DNA of 63,422 bases from an uncultured Flavobacteriaceae bacterium (GCA_938020445.1 CALIIC010000075.1:1-63422), one strand, 5' to 3'. Positions 52,946 to 63,093 are shown, counted from the stretch's first letter. Translations and numbers: made by a program. The notes: generated by a model from the letters alone, not told the origin.

Positions 52946-52969
52946 AAAGATTCATCAAAACTTGAAAAA

Positions 52970-55792
52970 ATGAACTTTCCAAAACTAGCAACTCTTTCAC
53001 TTCTATTTTGTTTAATTGTTATTTCAAACACCATTCAGGCGCAAGGAGATGCGTTCTCTATCACATATGAAAAGTTCACCCTCGACAATGGGTTGGAAGT
53101 AATTCTTCATGAAGACCATAGTGATCCGATCGTAGCGGTGGCGACCATGATGCATGTGGGTTCTAGCCGTGAAAAACCCGGTAAGACAGGGTTTGCACAT
53201 TTCTTTGAACATATGAGTTTCAATGATTCTGAGAATGTACCGGTAGGTGCCAATCGAAAGATGATTCCAGAATGGGGTGGTAGTCGAAATGGAGGTACTT
53301 GGAGTGACGGGACCGTTTATTATGAAGTAGTTCCCAAAGATGCATTTGAAAAAATACTTTGGATAGATTCTGATCGCTTTGGTTATATGATCAATACGGT
53401 TACCGAAGCAGCCTTGGAAAGGGAAAAGCAGGTAGTAAAGAATGAAAAACGCCAACGTGTCGATAACAGGCCTTATGGGTATACCAATGAAATCCTTCGA
53501 AAAAACATGTACCCCGAGGGACACCCTTATAGTTGGACGGTTATTGGGCAGTTACCTGATTTACAGGCGGCTACTATTGATGATGTAAAGGAGTTTTACA
53601 AAAAATACTATGGGGCCAGCAATGCCTCTTTGGTAATTGCAGGTGATATAAACATTGCAGAAACAAAGGTGTTGGTCGAAAAATGGTTTGGAGAAATTCC
53701 GAGCGGGCCAAAAGTGGAGGCGATATCCCCGATGCCGGTTACATTGGCCGAAACAAAATCGCTCTATTTCGAAGATAACTTTGCAAAACTTCCTGAATTG
53801 CGAATGGTATTCCCAACGGTGGAAGAATATAATAAGGATGTGTATGCCCTACAGGTCTTGGGGCAGTTACTAAGTAGTAGTAAAACCGCCCCTCTTTACC
53901 AAGTACTGGTCGAGGAGGAGAAACTGGCACCTGCCGTGTATACATACCAAAACAGTAGCGAGTTGACGGGGGAATTTACATTTAACATCCGTGCAAACGC
54001 CCAAATAGATTTGGATGCGGTAAAGGCCGCGGTTGAAAAAGGGTTGGCCCGTTTTGAAAGTAGTGGCGTGAACGATAAGGATTTAAAACGTATCAAGGCA
54101 GAATTGGAGACAGGACTTTATCAAGGATTCAGCACGGTTTTGAACAAGGCTTTTCAGTTGGTACAAGACAATGAATTTAAGGGGGACCCGGGCTATATCA
54201 GTAAAACGGCGGCTTTGACAAATGCGGTTACCGAAGCTGATGTAATGCGGGTATACAAGCAGTATATCAAAGATAAAAACTACGTAATGACCAGCGTAGT
54301 GCCTAAAGAAGCAGCTGCTCTTGCTGTGGAAGGCAGTAGCTTGGCTGAAGTGTGGATTGAAGAGGTGAAGCAAGGTGTTGCCGATGAAGAAGTAAGTCAA
54401 GGGGAGGAAGCCGTTTATGAGAAAACGACCAGTAAATACGACCGTAGTGAGCCCGCCTTTGGTGAGACACCATTATTCAAATCCCCGGAGATATGGGAAA
54501 CCACTCTTGCAAATGGGATGAAGGTTTTGGGAATTGAAAATAAGGAGGTGCCGGTCGTACAATTTAGCATAAGTATTCCGGGAGGACATTTATTAGATCC
54601 CAAAGGAAAGGCGGGTGTTGCCAGCTTGTTGAGCGATTTAATGATGCAAGGTACGGCAAGTAAGACAGCCGCTGAACTAGAGGAAGCAATAGGCTTATTG
54701 GGCGCTTCCATTGATGTCTATTCACGTTATGAGGATTTTCACATAGCCGGATCTTGTTTGTCTAAAAACCTAGCGTCAGTAATGAAGTTGGTAGAGGAGA
54801 TAATGCTGGAACCCCGCTGGGATACCGCTGAGTACGAACGATTAATGCAGGCCTTGGAGACGAACTTAAAAGGGCAGGAGGCCAATCCGGATGCAATTGC
54901 CGACAATAATTTTTACAAATTGTTGTATGGTCCCGATCACATCTTTTCAAGACCGGGGAAAGGCACTTTTGAGAGTATCAAAAATATTTCAATGACCGAT
55001 TTGAAAGCGTACTACGGTAAACTGTCTTCTGAGAATAGCACCTTGCATATTGCCGGTAGCACCACCAAAGAGGAAGTGGATAAAATAGTGGCTTCCTTGT
55101 CGAACAAATGGAATGTGAAAGCCACTAATATGCCTGTATATAAACTACCGGAGACGCCTAAAAAGGGCCATATATACTTTATAGATGTGCCCGATGCGAA
55201 ACAGTCCATCTTGTATGTTGGAAAATTGGCACTTTCAAGAAGTAGCGCAGATTACAATAAGCTCAATTATGCAAACGAGATATTGGGCGGAGGTAGTAGT
55301 GGAAAATTGTTCCAAACCCTGCGAATCGAAAAAGGATATACCTATGGAGCGTATTCCAGTATTACTCAATTAAGGGAAGTAGCACCTTTCTTCGTACGCA
55401 CAAGCGTACGGGCCAATGCCACTTTAGCATCACTCGAAATTATCAAAGACATGCTAAATGGGTATGAAGCCTCGTTTGATCAGGATGCCGTAACACTAAC
55501 CCAAAACAAAATTGTAAAAAGAAACACGCGGGCCTTTGAAAGCCTCAATGCCAAACTGGGTATTTTACGTACCATGAGCAAGTATAAACTCCCCATGAAT
55601 TACCTTGATGAGAACCAAAAAGAGTTAATGAATATGAACTTATCCGATTTTAAAAGCATGATCAACAACTATTTAAATGAAAAGGAAATGGTGTATGTAA
55701 TAGTTGCGGATAAAGCGACGCAGTTCGAAGAGGTGAAAAAATTGGGAAAAGAGATTACTGAGCTCGATATTCACGGGAATGTGGTAGAATAA
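52970..55792 (+). CDS. M16-family zinc metalloprotease (pitrilysin type), two-domain
   Basis: 940 residues from ATG 52970 (MNFPKLATLSLLFCLIVISNTIQAQ, a clear Sec signal). The inverted zinc motif HxxEH is HFFEH (His77, Glu80, His81), with the third ligand likely Glu159 in VVKNEKRQ. The second half (~480-930) is the non-catalytic M16 domain including the RxxxY-like region LRIEKGYTYGAYSS. Gene length and layout match periplasmic two-domain M16B peptidases. It degrades peptides or partly unfolded proteins. Confidence 0.92.
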   Translation: MNFPKLATLSLLFCLIVISNTIQAQGDAFSITYEKFTLDNGLEVILHEDHSDPIVAVATMMHVGSSREKPGKTGFAHFFEHMSFNDSENVPVGANRKMIPEWGGSRNGGTWSDGTVYYEVVPKDAFEKILWIDSDRFGYMINTVTEAALEREKQVVKNEKRQRVDNRPYGYTNEILRKNMYPEGHPYSWTVIGQLPDLQAATIDDVKEFYKKYYGASNASLVIAGDINIAETKVLVEKWFGEIPSGPKVEAISPMPVTLAETKSLYFEDNFAKLPELRMVFPTVEEYNKDVYALQVLGQLLSSSKTAPLYQVLVEEEKLAPAVYTYQNSSELTGEFTFNIRANAQIDLDAVKAAVEKGLARFESSGVNDKDLKRIKAELETGLYQGFSTVLNKAFQLVQDNEFKGDPGYISKTAALTNAVTEADVMRVYKQYIKDKNYVMTSVVPKEAAALAVEGSSLAEVWIEEVKQGVADEEVSQGEEAVYEKTTSKYDRSEPAFGETPLFKSPEIWETTLANGMKVLGIENKEVPVVQFSISIPGGHLLDPKGKAGVASLLSDLMMQGTASKTAAELEEAIGLLGASIDVYSRYEDFHIAGSCLSKNLASVMKLVEEIMLEPRWDTAEYERLMQALETNLKGQEANPDAIADNNFYKLLYGPDHIFSRPGKGTFESIKNISMTDLKAYYGKLSSENSTLHIAGSTTKEEVDKIVASLSNKWNVKATNMPVYKLPETPKKGHIYFIDVPDAKQSILYVGKLALSRSSADYNKLNYANEILGGGSSGKLFQTLRIEKGYTYGAYSSITQLREVAPFFVRTSVRANATLASLEIIKDMLNGYEASFDQDAVTLTQNKIVKRNTRAFESLNAKLGILRTMSKYKLPMNYLDENQKELMNMNLSDFKSMINNYLNEKEMVYVIVADKATQFEEVKKLGKEITELDIHGNVVE

Positions 55793-55873
55793 ATACCGAG
55801 TTGTTGACAGTGCACAAAAAGCAATTAGGGACTTTTTGGACTTCCGCTTTAACTTGACTCTTGCAGTTGAAAT

Positions 55874-56506
55874 TTAAAGCACCACCAACTGTTTCTCGAT
55901 GTAATCTTGAACCAAATACCAGTTCATTTTTAATACAAGTGCCGCAGAGGGGAGATTATCATCTTCAATGGCCGATATGATTGCTTCGTGTTGGTTGTCG
56001 GAATTAAAATAAAAAGATTCGTCGGACATGAATGCTTTTTCATATAGGAAAACGCGTGTTTTTAAGTCGCCTAAGATTTGTTGGGCCACTGTATTACGGT
56101 AGTTTTTGGTAAGTAGATGATGAAACTCCATATATGAATTAATACGATCTAATGGCTGTTCAGCTTCTTGGATCTGTTTTTGCTGTATTCTGAGGTTTGT
56201 AATTGTTTGCTCGTCGAAGACCGATTGCTCTAAGGCAAGTACCTCTAACTGTGCTACGATTTCGTACAGATTTTTTGCTTCGTCATGACTCAATTCTTTG
56301 ATGAAAAAACCACGGTTCGGTATGGCCTCGATTACATGCGATTGTTGTAATTGGGTAAGCGCTTCCCGAATAGGCGTTACGCTCACATCCAATGTACGCG
56401 CCAGCGCCGCCAAATTAACTGAATCGCCTGCGTTTAATTTGCCCGCGCGCATTTGTTTTAGTAGATATTCCCGTACCTGATCTCTTACTATCATCTTTCT
56501 AACCAT
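55874..56506 (-). CDS. GntR-family (FCD-domain) transcriptional regulator
   Basis: 210 residues; an in-frame Met at residue 5 is an alternative start. N-terminal winged HTH: LAALARTLDVSVTPIREALTQLQQSHVIEAIPNRGFFI, the classic GntR signature. The C-terminal FCD helical domain has metal-binding-type residues (EFHHLLTKNYRN, NQHEAIISAI). Its gene is convergent with M16 and divergent from a T9SS cargo gene. A perfect palindrome just upstream suggests autoregulation. Effector unknown, probably a small carboxylate (family knowledge). Confidence 0.9.
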   Translation of the reverse strand: MVRKMIVRDQVREYLLKQMRAGKLNAGDSVNLAALARTLDVSVTPIREALTQLQQSHVIEAIPNRGFFIKELSHDEAKNLYEIVAQLEVLALEQSVFDEQTITNLRIQQKQIQEAEQPLDRINSYMEFHHLLTKNYRNTVAQQILGDLKTRVFLYEKAFMSDESFYFNSDNQHEAIISAIEDDNLPSAALVLKMNWYLVQDYIEKQLVVL

Positions 56507-56522
56507 ACTGCTAAAATAGTAT

Positions 56523-56534
56523 ATCGTATACGAT
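56523..56534. promoter_or_regulatory. Candidate GntR operator
   Basis: ATCGTATACGAT, a perfect 12-bp palindrome 16 bp before the GntR start codon. The GTATAC core resembles operators of FCD-type GntR proteins. Confidence 0.5.
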
Positions 56535-56672
56535 TTTTAAGATATTTAATGCGAAATACGGTTGGTTTGGTGTTCTTTCAGCGAATTTTTTTAAGTTTTA
56601 GATGGAAATGACGACTCAATATACAGCAACACTGTCAAGTTTTAGTATATTGAAGCGCTATTGTCTTTGAAA

Positions 56673-57881
56673 ATGAGGAATTTAGGATGGTTATTGTTGA
56701 TGCCCTTGCAGCTCCTTTTTGGGCAAGCCTTGGAATGCACACAGCTATTCAACCCGGCAGATGGTGCTACAAACGTACCCATTACGACCCTTTTTGAATG
56801 GAGCCAGGTTACCAGCGCTACCGGGTATCGTATCAATGCGGGTACGAGCTCTGGAGGGCTCGATATCTTCGATGGTTTCAATGTTGGCAATATTACTTCA
56901 TATGAATTTGCCAATCAGCTTCCCCCAGAGCAGACGATATACGTTACGATCATTCCCTATGACGACACCATGGAAAATTTGAGTTGTCCTGAAGTCGTGT
57001 TCACCACTGGCACACGTGTACTGCCCTCCTGTACAGAAATCATAAACCCTCAAGATGGGGATGCCTTAGTGTCTGTTACTGCGAACATTACTTGGATCAG
57101 AGACTTTTCGGCTACCGGCTATTTTATGACCATCTATGAAAAAGATCCAGCGGGAATTCTTATTTGGGATATGGTAGATGTGGGCAATGGCACCAATGCC
57201 CAACCTCCTGAATTTAAACCTAGAACCCGCTACTATGTAACTATTATTCCTTATAATCTGGCGGGAATCGCCCCGGCTTGTGAACCGATTACATTTACCA
57301 CTGGCGACCCGCTTCCATTACCCGACTGTGCCGAATTAACAAGTCCGTTGCCCAATTCCATACAAGTTCCTTTGGATACTGATTTAAGCTGGAATCCCGT
57401 TCCAGGGTCAGATGGTTATATTCTTTCCGTAGGCACTGCTCCCGGTGGAGCGAACATAGTGGATAATTTAGATATGGGCCTGGATACGATGTATGACTTG
57501 CCAAACGACTTGCCTTTGGGTACACGAATTTATGTACAGATACGGAGTATTGAAGGGGCTCGTGAATCGGAAATTTGTCCCCTCACTTTTTTTGATACTT
57601 TTCGCCCTACAACGGATAAATTGGCGGATACCATTCCTAAATTTTTCACTCCAAATAATGATGGTGCAAATGACCTTTGGACCGTGGAGGAAGTAGAAGA
57701 CTTGGAAATCCAAGATGTTTTTGTATTTGATCGGTATGGTAGGCTACTGGTACAACTTGGACCGGGTGAAGGGTGGAATGGGACTACCAATGGGCGGGCA
57801 TTGCCTTCAGGTTCTTACTGGTATTCTGTGGGGGTTCTTAACTTTCCTCCTGTAAAAGGGTACCTACTTCTAAAACGCTGA
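56673..57881 (+). CDS. Type IX secretion cargo with Fn3-like repeats and type B sorting domain
   Basis: 402 residues from ATG 56673 (MRNLGWLLLMPLQLLFGQ signal; a TTG four codons upstream is less likely). Three ~95-residue Fn3-like repeats each begin with a C-x-x-L/I-x-x-P motif (CTQLFNPADGA, CTEIINPQDGD, CAELTSPLPNS) and end in ITF/VVFTTG. The C-terminal ~85 residues are a CHU_C/gliding-motility-associated domain (IPKFFTPNNDGANDLWTVE, VFDRYGRLL, GWNGTTNGRALPSGSYWYSV), which directs export through the T9SS. Probably a surface-exposed binding or scaffold protein. Confidence 0.88.
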   Translation: MRNLGWLLLMPLQLLFGQALECTQLFNPADGATNVPITTLFEWSQVTSATGYRINAGTSSGGLDIFDGFNVGNITSYEFANQLPPEQTIYVTIIPYDDTMENLSCPEVVFTTGTRVLPSCTEIINPQDGDALVSVTANITWIRDFSATGYFMTIYEKDPAGILIWDMVDVGNGTNAQPPEFKPRTRYYVTIIPYNLAGIAPACEPITFTTGDPLPLPDCAELTSPLPNSIQVPLDTDLSWNPVPGSDGYILSVGTAPGGANIVDNLDMGLDTMYDLPNDLPLGTRIYVQIRSIEGARESEICPLTFFDTFRPTTDKLADTIPKFFTPNNDGANDLWTVEEVEDLEIQDVFVFDRYGRLLVQLGPGEGWNGTTNGRALPSGSYWYSVGVLNFPPVKGYLLLKR

Positions 57882-58014
57882 GTACTTTCAACGAAGTTTT
57901 TCCATTTACAATTAGCTCGAACAGCATGTTTTTTGTGCTTTTTACAATAAAGGACGCTTTAGGATTTTAAAACATCTTTTTGAGCAGTATTTCCAGCACA
58001 AAGCAAATAAGTGT

Positions 58015-58022
58015 TAGATTTG
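58015..58022 (+). promoter_or_regulatory. TAnnTTTG box upstream of the VTC-domain gene
   Basis: TAGATTTG, an exact -7 consensus, 23 bp before the ATG; no clear -33 TTTG at the expected distance. Confidence 0.4.
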
Positions 58023-58045
58023 TGTTGATTCAAAGTTAAGCACCT

Positions 58046-58816
58046 ATGACTGTAGACGCTTCAAATCCCAACAGTATAGGCACGACAATGGCAGCATTTA
58101 GTCCTATTCATCTAAAAGATATGAATGCTGTTTCATTAATGGATCGAGTGGATACAAAATTCATTTTCAATAGGAAAGAGTTGGTTGGTATTCTGACCGA
58201 TGCGCAAAACGACTACGCTGCTTTAGAGATTGATGGTTTGCGGATAATGGGATATAAAAACCAATATTTCGACACTGAGAAGAAGCAATTTTATCTTGAC
58301 CACCATAACGGGAAAAAAAATCGAACCAAGGTGCGGGTTCGGGAGTATGTAGATTCCGGCCTTGTGTTTTTGGAGGTGAAACGAAAAAACAACAAAGACC
58401 GTACTCGAAAAACGCGTATTCGCATTCCTGAATTCCGGACAACTTTGTCAAGTGAAGACCTTACTTTTGTGAACAAATTAGTTCCGCAAAGCTCTGAGTT
58501 GTACCCCATATTACAAAATAACTTTAGTCGTATCACTTTGGTAAATATAGACGGCAATGAGCGCGTTACCTTCGATTTACAATTAAATTTTGATAATCAA
58601 GAAAAGACTATGGTTTTGAATGACTTGGTGATTGTAGAGGTAAAACAAGCCACTTTTAATCGAAACACCACTATTTTTAAACTTTTAAAAGCTCGTAAAA
58701 TTACACCCTACCGTATCAGTAAATATTGTATCGGGGCTGCTAGCCTTTATGATACGATCAAGGGCAATGCTTTTAAGGAGAAACTATTACGAATTAATAA
58801 GCTAACAACTGCCTAA
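58046..58816 (+). CDS. VTC-domain protein, polyphosphate polymerase-like
   Basis: 256 residues, soluble; Met15 and Met25 are alternative starts. The VTC fold shows MDRVDTKFIFNRKEL, the basic tunnel strand KKNRTKVRVREYVDSGLVFLEVKRKNN and acidic VIVEVKQA, like the catalytic tunnel of yeast Vtc4 and bacterial homologs. Genes of this type lie with DUF4956 membrane proteins, as here (1-bp overlap). It may make polyphosphate or use triphosphate substrates; the activity is inferred. Confidence 0.85.
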   Translation: MTVDASNPNSIGTTMAAFSPIHLKDMNAVSLMDRVDTKFIFNRKELVGILTDAQNDYAALEIDGLRIMGYKNQYFDTEKKQFYLDHHNGKKNRTKVRVREYVDSGLVFLEVKRKNNKDRTRKTRIRIPEFRTTLSSEDLTFVNKLVPQSSELYPILQNNFSRITLVNIDGNERVTFDLQLNFDNQEKTMVLNDLVIVEVKQATFNRNTTIFKLLKARKITPYRISKYCIGAASLYDTIKGNAFKEKLLRINKLTTA

Positions 58817-59430
58817 TGGAATTTTTAGAAATCCCCTTATATGATAATGATTTATTGAAAATGCTGTTCCGTTTCGGAATCAATACTTTTTTCTTAACAA
58901 TTATCATCCGGTATTTATATTACCCAACAACGGAACGAAAAGACTATCTATTTACCTATTACCTCATAAGTATTATCGTCTTCTTTATTTGTTTTACACT
59001 TAAAAAGTACGAAATCAATATGGGTATGGCGTTGGGGCTGTTCGCAATCTTTGGTATTATTCGGTATCGTACCGATCCTATCGGAATCAAGGAAATGACC
59101 TATTTGTTCGTTGTGATAGGTATTTCGGTGATTAACTCATTGGCCAATAAAAAATTAAGTTATGCCGAAATCATTATAGGCAATTTGCTGGTAGTAGGGG
59201 CAATTACAGTGATTGAGCGTTTTTGGTTACTTAAAAATGAAGTAAGCAAGGAAATCGTTTATGAGAAAATCGAGAATATACGACCGGAAAACCATGCACA
59301 ATTAAAGGCAGATTTGGAGGAACGAACCGGTATTGAAATAAATAGGATCCGAATTGGAGATATTGATTTTCTTAAAGATACCGCCGCTATTACAATCTAT
59401 TATTATGGCGACAAATCCAAACTAAAGTAA
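58816..59430 (+). CDS. DUF4956 membrane protein
   Basis: 204 residues. Three or four transmembrane helices (FGINTFFLTIIIRYLYY, LFTYYLISIIVFFICFTL, MGMALGLFAIFGIIRY, MTYLFVVIGISVINSLA, IIIGNLLVVGAITVI). The loop GIIRYRTDPIGIKEMTYLF is the signature of DUF4956. A soluble C-terminal domain (~150-204) follows. Start codon overlaps the stop of the VTC-domain gene by one base. It likely anchors or channels the product of the VTC-domain enzyme. Confidence 0.88.
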   Translation: MEFLEIPLYDNDLLKMLFRFGINTFFLTIIIRYLYYPTTERKDYLFTYYLISIIVFFICFTLKKYEINMGMALGLFAIFGIIRYRTDPIGIKEMTYLFVVIGISVINSLANKKLSYAEIIIGNLLVVGAITVIERFWLLKNEVSKEIVYEKIENIRPENHAQLKADLEERTGIEINRIRIGDIDFLKDTAAITIYYYGDKSKLK

Positions 59431-59439
59431 TACCCCGGT

Positions 59440-60114
59440 ATGACGAACATATTTAAGTTCATTGCAATTGCCATACTGCTCCTCTTGGCAGCCACTGTAC
59501 GAGCTCAAAACAAGGACTTTTTAAGTTGGAACGCTATTGAGTTGGGGTATGAACCATCTAAAAACTGGGACTTTCAACTTGAGGCACAACTACGTCTTAA
59601 GGATGATTTTTCAACCGTTGATGAATATTTTGGTCAGTTTCAGGTAAATCGACGAGTAGCGAAAGGCTTAAAGTTGGGTGCTGCCGTGCGATATGCTTTT
59701 GAAAATGATGATCAAGGCAATCGACAAGGAATTGAAAATCATTTCCGCTATCATTTTGATGTGCGTTATCGAACCAAATTAGACAGGTTTATGCTGCGTT
59801 ACCGTATTCGTTACCAAAACAAAAACGAGCTTGGGGTCGATGACGAGGCTACCCAGACTTTACGCTTTAAAGCTGGGGTAGAATATAACATCAGGCGTTG
59901 GAAACTTGACCCTTATTTAAATGGGGAACTCTTCAATCGTTTGCAATCGGATGAAGAACGAAGGCTTCGTTTTCGCGTTACGTTAGGAACCAGCTACAAA
60001 CTTAAGAAAGCTGGAAAGATTGGCGCATACTACAGAATTCAGAGCAGTTTCAACGATATAGCCGCCGGAACGCGTTATATACTCGGTTTAAAATACAGCT
60101 ATACGATCAAGTAA
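59440..60114 (+). CDS. DUF2490 outer-membrane beta-barrel protein
   Basis: 224 residues with a Sec signal (IAIAILLLLAATVRAQ). DUF2490 features: WNAIELGYEPSKNWDFQLEAQLRLKDD, then alternating amphipathic strands (VRYRTKLDRFMLRYRIRYQNK), ending in an outer-membrane-type hydrophobic strand (YILGLKYSYTIK). Third gene of the VTC/DUF4956/DUF2490 operon (9-bp gap), suggesting the operon spans from cytoplasm to outer membrane. Confidence 0.85.
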   Translation: MTNIFKFIAIAILLLLAATVRAQNKDFLSWNAIELGYEPSKNWDFQLEAQLRLKDDFSTVDEYFGQFQVNRRVAKGLKLGAAVRYAFENDDQGNRQGIENHFRYHFDVRYRTKLDRFMLRYRIRYQNKNELGVDDEATQTLRFKAGVEYNIRRWKLDPYLNGELFNRLQSDEERRLRFRVTLGTSYKLKKAGKIGAYYRIQSSFNDIAAGTRYILGLKYSYTIK

Positions 60115-60232
60115 TGGTCCGTTCTTCCGGAAATAGGTGTTATACAACGAAAAGAGCAGGTGAACAAGACCACTATCACACTAAAATAGGCCGTTACTCG
60201 TTTTAGCTATCAAAACCAATAAAAAATTACCT

Positions 60233-61027
60233 ATGCAAAGTTTAGCAATCAGCACACAACGTTTAGCAGTGATATGCTTTATTTCGATGCTTGTTTTTTC
60301 ATGTAGTAAAGATGCCGAAAACCCTGTAGACCTTGATGGTTCCTTCTCGAAAACCGAAGTGAAAACCGTGTTGGATATTGATCAGGTTTCAGGAGTAACA
60401 GATCAGCTTGTGAACGAAATTTTTCAGGCCGGGGACACCGCTAAGAATTTACAACTTCCAGACTGTTACCTAGCAGATTATACAGATACTGGTTTCAAAG
60501 TTACCTTTGAAAACTGCAGTGTTGAAGGAAGTGAAAATTTAAACGGCACCATTTCTGCCGTATATGAGATTGGGATGAACACCTCTAACGTAGTGGTGAC
60601 TTATACAAATCTAATGGTAGGGGATATTGCAATCAATGGTACTCGAACTTTTTCGTTCTCTACGGAGAATACCGAGAGTGTCACCTTTAACATTACGAGC
60701 GATTTGGTCATTACATTGGGCGATGGTGCCGTAATAAAAGAAAAAGGAAACAAAGTGGTAGGAATCGTTTTTGATGGTAGTTTTGAAAACGGTGCAATTA
60801 CTTTGGACGGACAATGGACCGTGGAGGCAGATGGAGATACTTATGTCGTGAAAATCACGTCTTTGTTAGAAACACCCTTTAATTGTGAATATGTCGCAAA
60901 AGGAATCATGACATTGGCTAAAAATGGATTACAGGTCTCCGTAGATTTCGGAGATGGTACCTGTGATGACATGGCTACCTTGGCCTACCCCGATGGTACC
61001 AAAGAAGACTACTCCTTGAATGATTAG
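60233..61027 (+). CDS. Hypothetical beta-rich lipoprotein
   Basis: 264 residues with a lipobox (SMLVFSC, then SKD). The mature part is rich in beta-prone, acidic segments (GTISAVYEIGMNTSNVVVTYTNL, DLVITLGDGAVIKEKGNKVV) and has four Cys that could form disulfides (PDCYLADYT, FENCSVEG, FNCEYVAK, GTCDDMA). No family recognised. Followed by a strong terminator. Confidence 0.75.
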   Translation: MQSLAISTQRLAVICFISMLVFSCSKDAENPVDLDGSFSKTEVKTVLDIDQVSGVTDQLVNEIFQAGDTAKNLQLPDCYLADYTDTGFKVTFENCSVEGSENLNGTISAVYEIGMNTSNVVVTYTNLMVGDIAINGTRTFSFSTENTESVTFNITSDLVITLGDGAVIKEKGNKVVGIVFDGSFENGAITLDGQWTVEADGDTYVVKITSLLETPFNCEYVAKGIMTLAKNGLQVSVDFGDGTCDDMATLAYPDGTKEDYSLND

Positions 61028-61050
61028 GAACTAGTACAAGTGATAAAATT

Positions 61051-61079
61051 GCCCTATCCGACAACGGATGGGGCTTTTT
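61051..61079 (+). terminator. Intrinsic terminator
   Basis: 10-bp stem GCCCTATCCG / CGGATGGGGC (one G-U pair), 4-nt loop ACAA, five-T run; 23 bp after the lipoprotein stop. Confidence 0.88.
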
Positions 61080-61104
61080 GTTTCAATACCCATTTTGGTT
61101 GGTG

Positions 61105-61127
61105 TTGTACAAGCATGTTTTTGTACA
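61105..61127. promoter_or_regulatory. Repeated TTGTACA sites before the CocE-type gene
   Basis: TTGTACAA (61105-61112, itself palindromic) and TTGTACA (61121-61127), 16 bp apart, about 40 bp before the ATG at 61166. Possible tandem operator; no regulator gene adjacent. Confidence 0.3.
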
Positions 61128-61165
61128 TTGGTAGCGCAAATCGCAATGCCTTAATTTAACTGACC

Positions 61166-63055
61166 ATGAAAAAAACAAACCGTTTTAACTTCCCGTTCTT
61201 TTTACTAGTAGTGTTCCTGTCTTTCGCTTTACAAGCACAAAAAGATGTCTTTCAAGAGTTGGAGGAGCTAGCCATTATTGATCAAAAACGCATGGTGCCG
61301 ATGAGAGATGGCATCCGTTTGGCTACCGATATTTATAGACCCAAAGGTGTGGAGAAAGTACCCATTATCTTTTCTCGCACGCCCTATAATTTCAATTCAT
61401 GGAGTGATGGGGAACAGCGTACTAGAACGGCCAAAACGGCTTTAAAAATGATTAAAAGAGGATATGCCTATGTGGTTCAAAATGAAAGAGGGCGCTACTA
61501 TTCCGAAGGGGAATGGGATATTTTGGGCGTGCCGTTGACCGATGGGTACGATTCCTTTTCTTGGATGAAAGACCAAGAATGGTCCAATGGTAAAATTGGG
61601 ACCTTGGGATGTTCTTCTACGGCAGAATGGCAAATGGCGGTAGCTGCCTTGGATCATCCGTCTCATGCTGCTATGGTACCGCAAGGCTTTGGAGCCGGTG
61701 TAGGCAGAGTAGGTTCGTTTTATGAACAAGGCAATTGGTATCGGGGTGGAGCGGAACAACTTTTGTTCTTTTCATGGTTGTACGGCGTGGAACATGATAA
61801 GTTCAAACCACGAATCCCGGCCGGTGCTACTCAAGAGGATTTAATCCGAATTTCCCGTTTTTACGATTTGGCGCCCGAAAATCCTAAAATAGATATGAAA
61901 GAGGCGCTTTCCCACTTGCCATTGCAAGATATTTTACAGAATATTCATGGAAAAAAAGAAATTTTTGACAAAATGGTCCGCCGAAAACCCAACGATGCGG
62001 ACTGGTATAAAGGAGGGCTGTATCATGACGATATGGAAATTGGGGTGCCTAGCTTTTGGTTTGCCTCTTGGTACGATGTTTCCATAAGCCCAAACATTGC
62101 CCTATTTAATCATGTACGTGCGAATACCAAGGACCCAAAAATCAGGGATGATCAGTATTTGGTCATCGCTCCAGTATTGCATTGTTCCTATACGAGGGCT
62201 ACGGAAAACACTGTTGTAGGGGAACGAAATGTGGGTGATGCACGCCTAGATTATGATACTCAAATTTATGCTTGGTTCGATTTTTGGTTGAAAGGTGATG
62301 AGAATAATTTTAAAGAAAACACTCCGAGAATTCAATACTACACCATGGGAAGCAACAAATGGCAATCGGCAGAGGAGTGGCCGCCCAAAAAAGCGAAACT
62401 AACAACCTATTACCTCAATAGTAAGGGGAATGCAAATAGCTTGTACGGTGATGGAAGCCTGAGCACTATTAAACCTGGTAAGGAGAACGCCCCGGATACG
62501 TTTCGTTACGACCCCCTGAACCCTGTTTCTTCATACGGCGGTAATGTTTGTTGTACAGGAAATGCAGTAAAAGGCGGTGCATTTGACCAACAGCGGATGG
62601 AAACTCGAAACGATATTCTAGTGTATACGACAGAACCTTTAAAGAAAGGAGTGGAATTGAGTGGTTTTATTGAGTCGACCCTCTATGTTTCATCAGACGC
62701 AAAAGATACCGATTTTACGATTAAACTAGTCGATGTATATCCCGATGGGCGCGCCTATAACTTAGATGAAACGATTCAACGGGCCAGGTACCGGGAAGGC
62801 TATGAGAAGGAGGTCTTTATGAAAAAGGGAGAAGTATATAAGGTAGACCTGACGCCCATGGCCACAAGCAACTACTTTGAAAAAGGACATCGGATACGTA
62901 TTGAAATAAGCAGTAGTAATTTTCCAAGATTTTCGAGAAATCTAAATACGGGCGGGAACAATTATGATGAAAAAGAGAGTGTTATAGCCACGAATAGCAT
63001 ACATCATTCCAAGGCGCATCTTTCACAAATTCGATTGCCGCTCATTGCTGATTAA
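61166..63055 (+). CDS. CocE/NonD-family X-Pro dipeptidyl-peptidase-type hydrolase, exported
   Basis: 629 residues with a Sec signal ([14 protein letters not shown]). S15-type catalytic domain: [14 protein letters not shown] at the start, nucleophile region [18 protein letters not shown] (Ser in GCSST), Asp side near [14 protein letters not shown] and His in [10 protein letters not shown]. The C-terminal jelly-roll domain (PEPX_C) contains [18 protein letters not shown] and [16 protein letters not shown]. Members act on acyl-Pro peptides, esters or beta-lactam side chains; substrate unknown. Confidence 0.88.
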   Translation: MKKTNRFNFPFFLLVVFLSFALQAQKDVFQELEELAIIDQKRMVPMRDGIRLATDIYRPKGVEKVPIIFSRTPYNFNSWSDGEQRTRTAKTALKMIKRGYAYVVQNERGRYYSEGEWDILGVPLTDGYDSFSWMKDQEWSNGKIGTLGCSSTAEWQMAVAALDHPSHAAMVPQGFGAGVGRVGSFYEQGNWYRGGAEQLLFFSWLYGVEHDKFKPRIPAGATQEDLIRISRFYDLAPENPKIDMKEALSHLPLQDILQNIHGKKEIFDKMVRRKPNDADWYKGGLYHDDMEIGVPSFWFASWYDVSISPNIALFNHVRANTKDPKIRDDQYLVIAPVLHCSYTRATENTVVGERNVGDARLDYDTQIYAWFDFWLKGDENNFKENTPRIQYYTMGSNKWQSAEEWPPKKAKLTTYYLNSKGNANSLYGDGSLSTIKPGKENAPDTFRYDPLNPVSSYGGNVCCTGNAVKGGAFDQQRMETRNDILVYTTEPLKKGVELSGFIESTLYVSSDAKDTDFTIKLVDVYPDGRAYNLDETIQRARYREGYEKEVFMKKGEVYKVDLTPMATSNYFEKGHRIRIEISSSNFPRFSRNLNTGGNNYDEKESVIATNSIHHSKAHLSQIRLPLIAD

Positions 63056-63093
63056 AACGGCATTGTTTTTGAATTACCAAGGAAAAGATAGGA

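Larger units (their letters stand above)
52532..52969. repeat. 438-bp non-coding region with heptamer arrays before the M16 gene
   Basis: Holds two phased heptamer arrays (52615-52649, 52754-52837), a degenerate copy of the TTTGAACTTGACACTTG element (52835-52870) and a promoter-like box (52938-52945). No gene is apparent; a 44-codon in-frame extension of the M16 gene is translated repeat. Confidence 0.75.

Noticed and set aside
52838..52969. 44-residue N-terminal extension of the M16 protease
   Set aside because: The extension is translation of a dispersed low-complexity repeat. The internal ATG at 52970 gives a proper signal peptide and lies behind a TAnnTTTG box.
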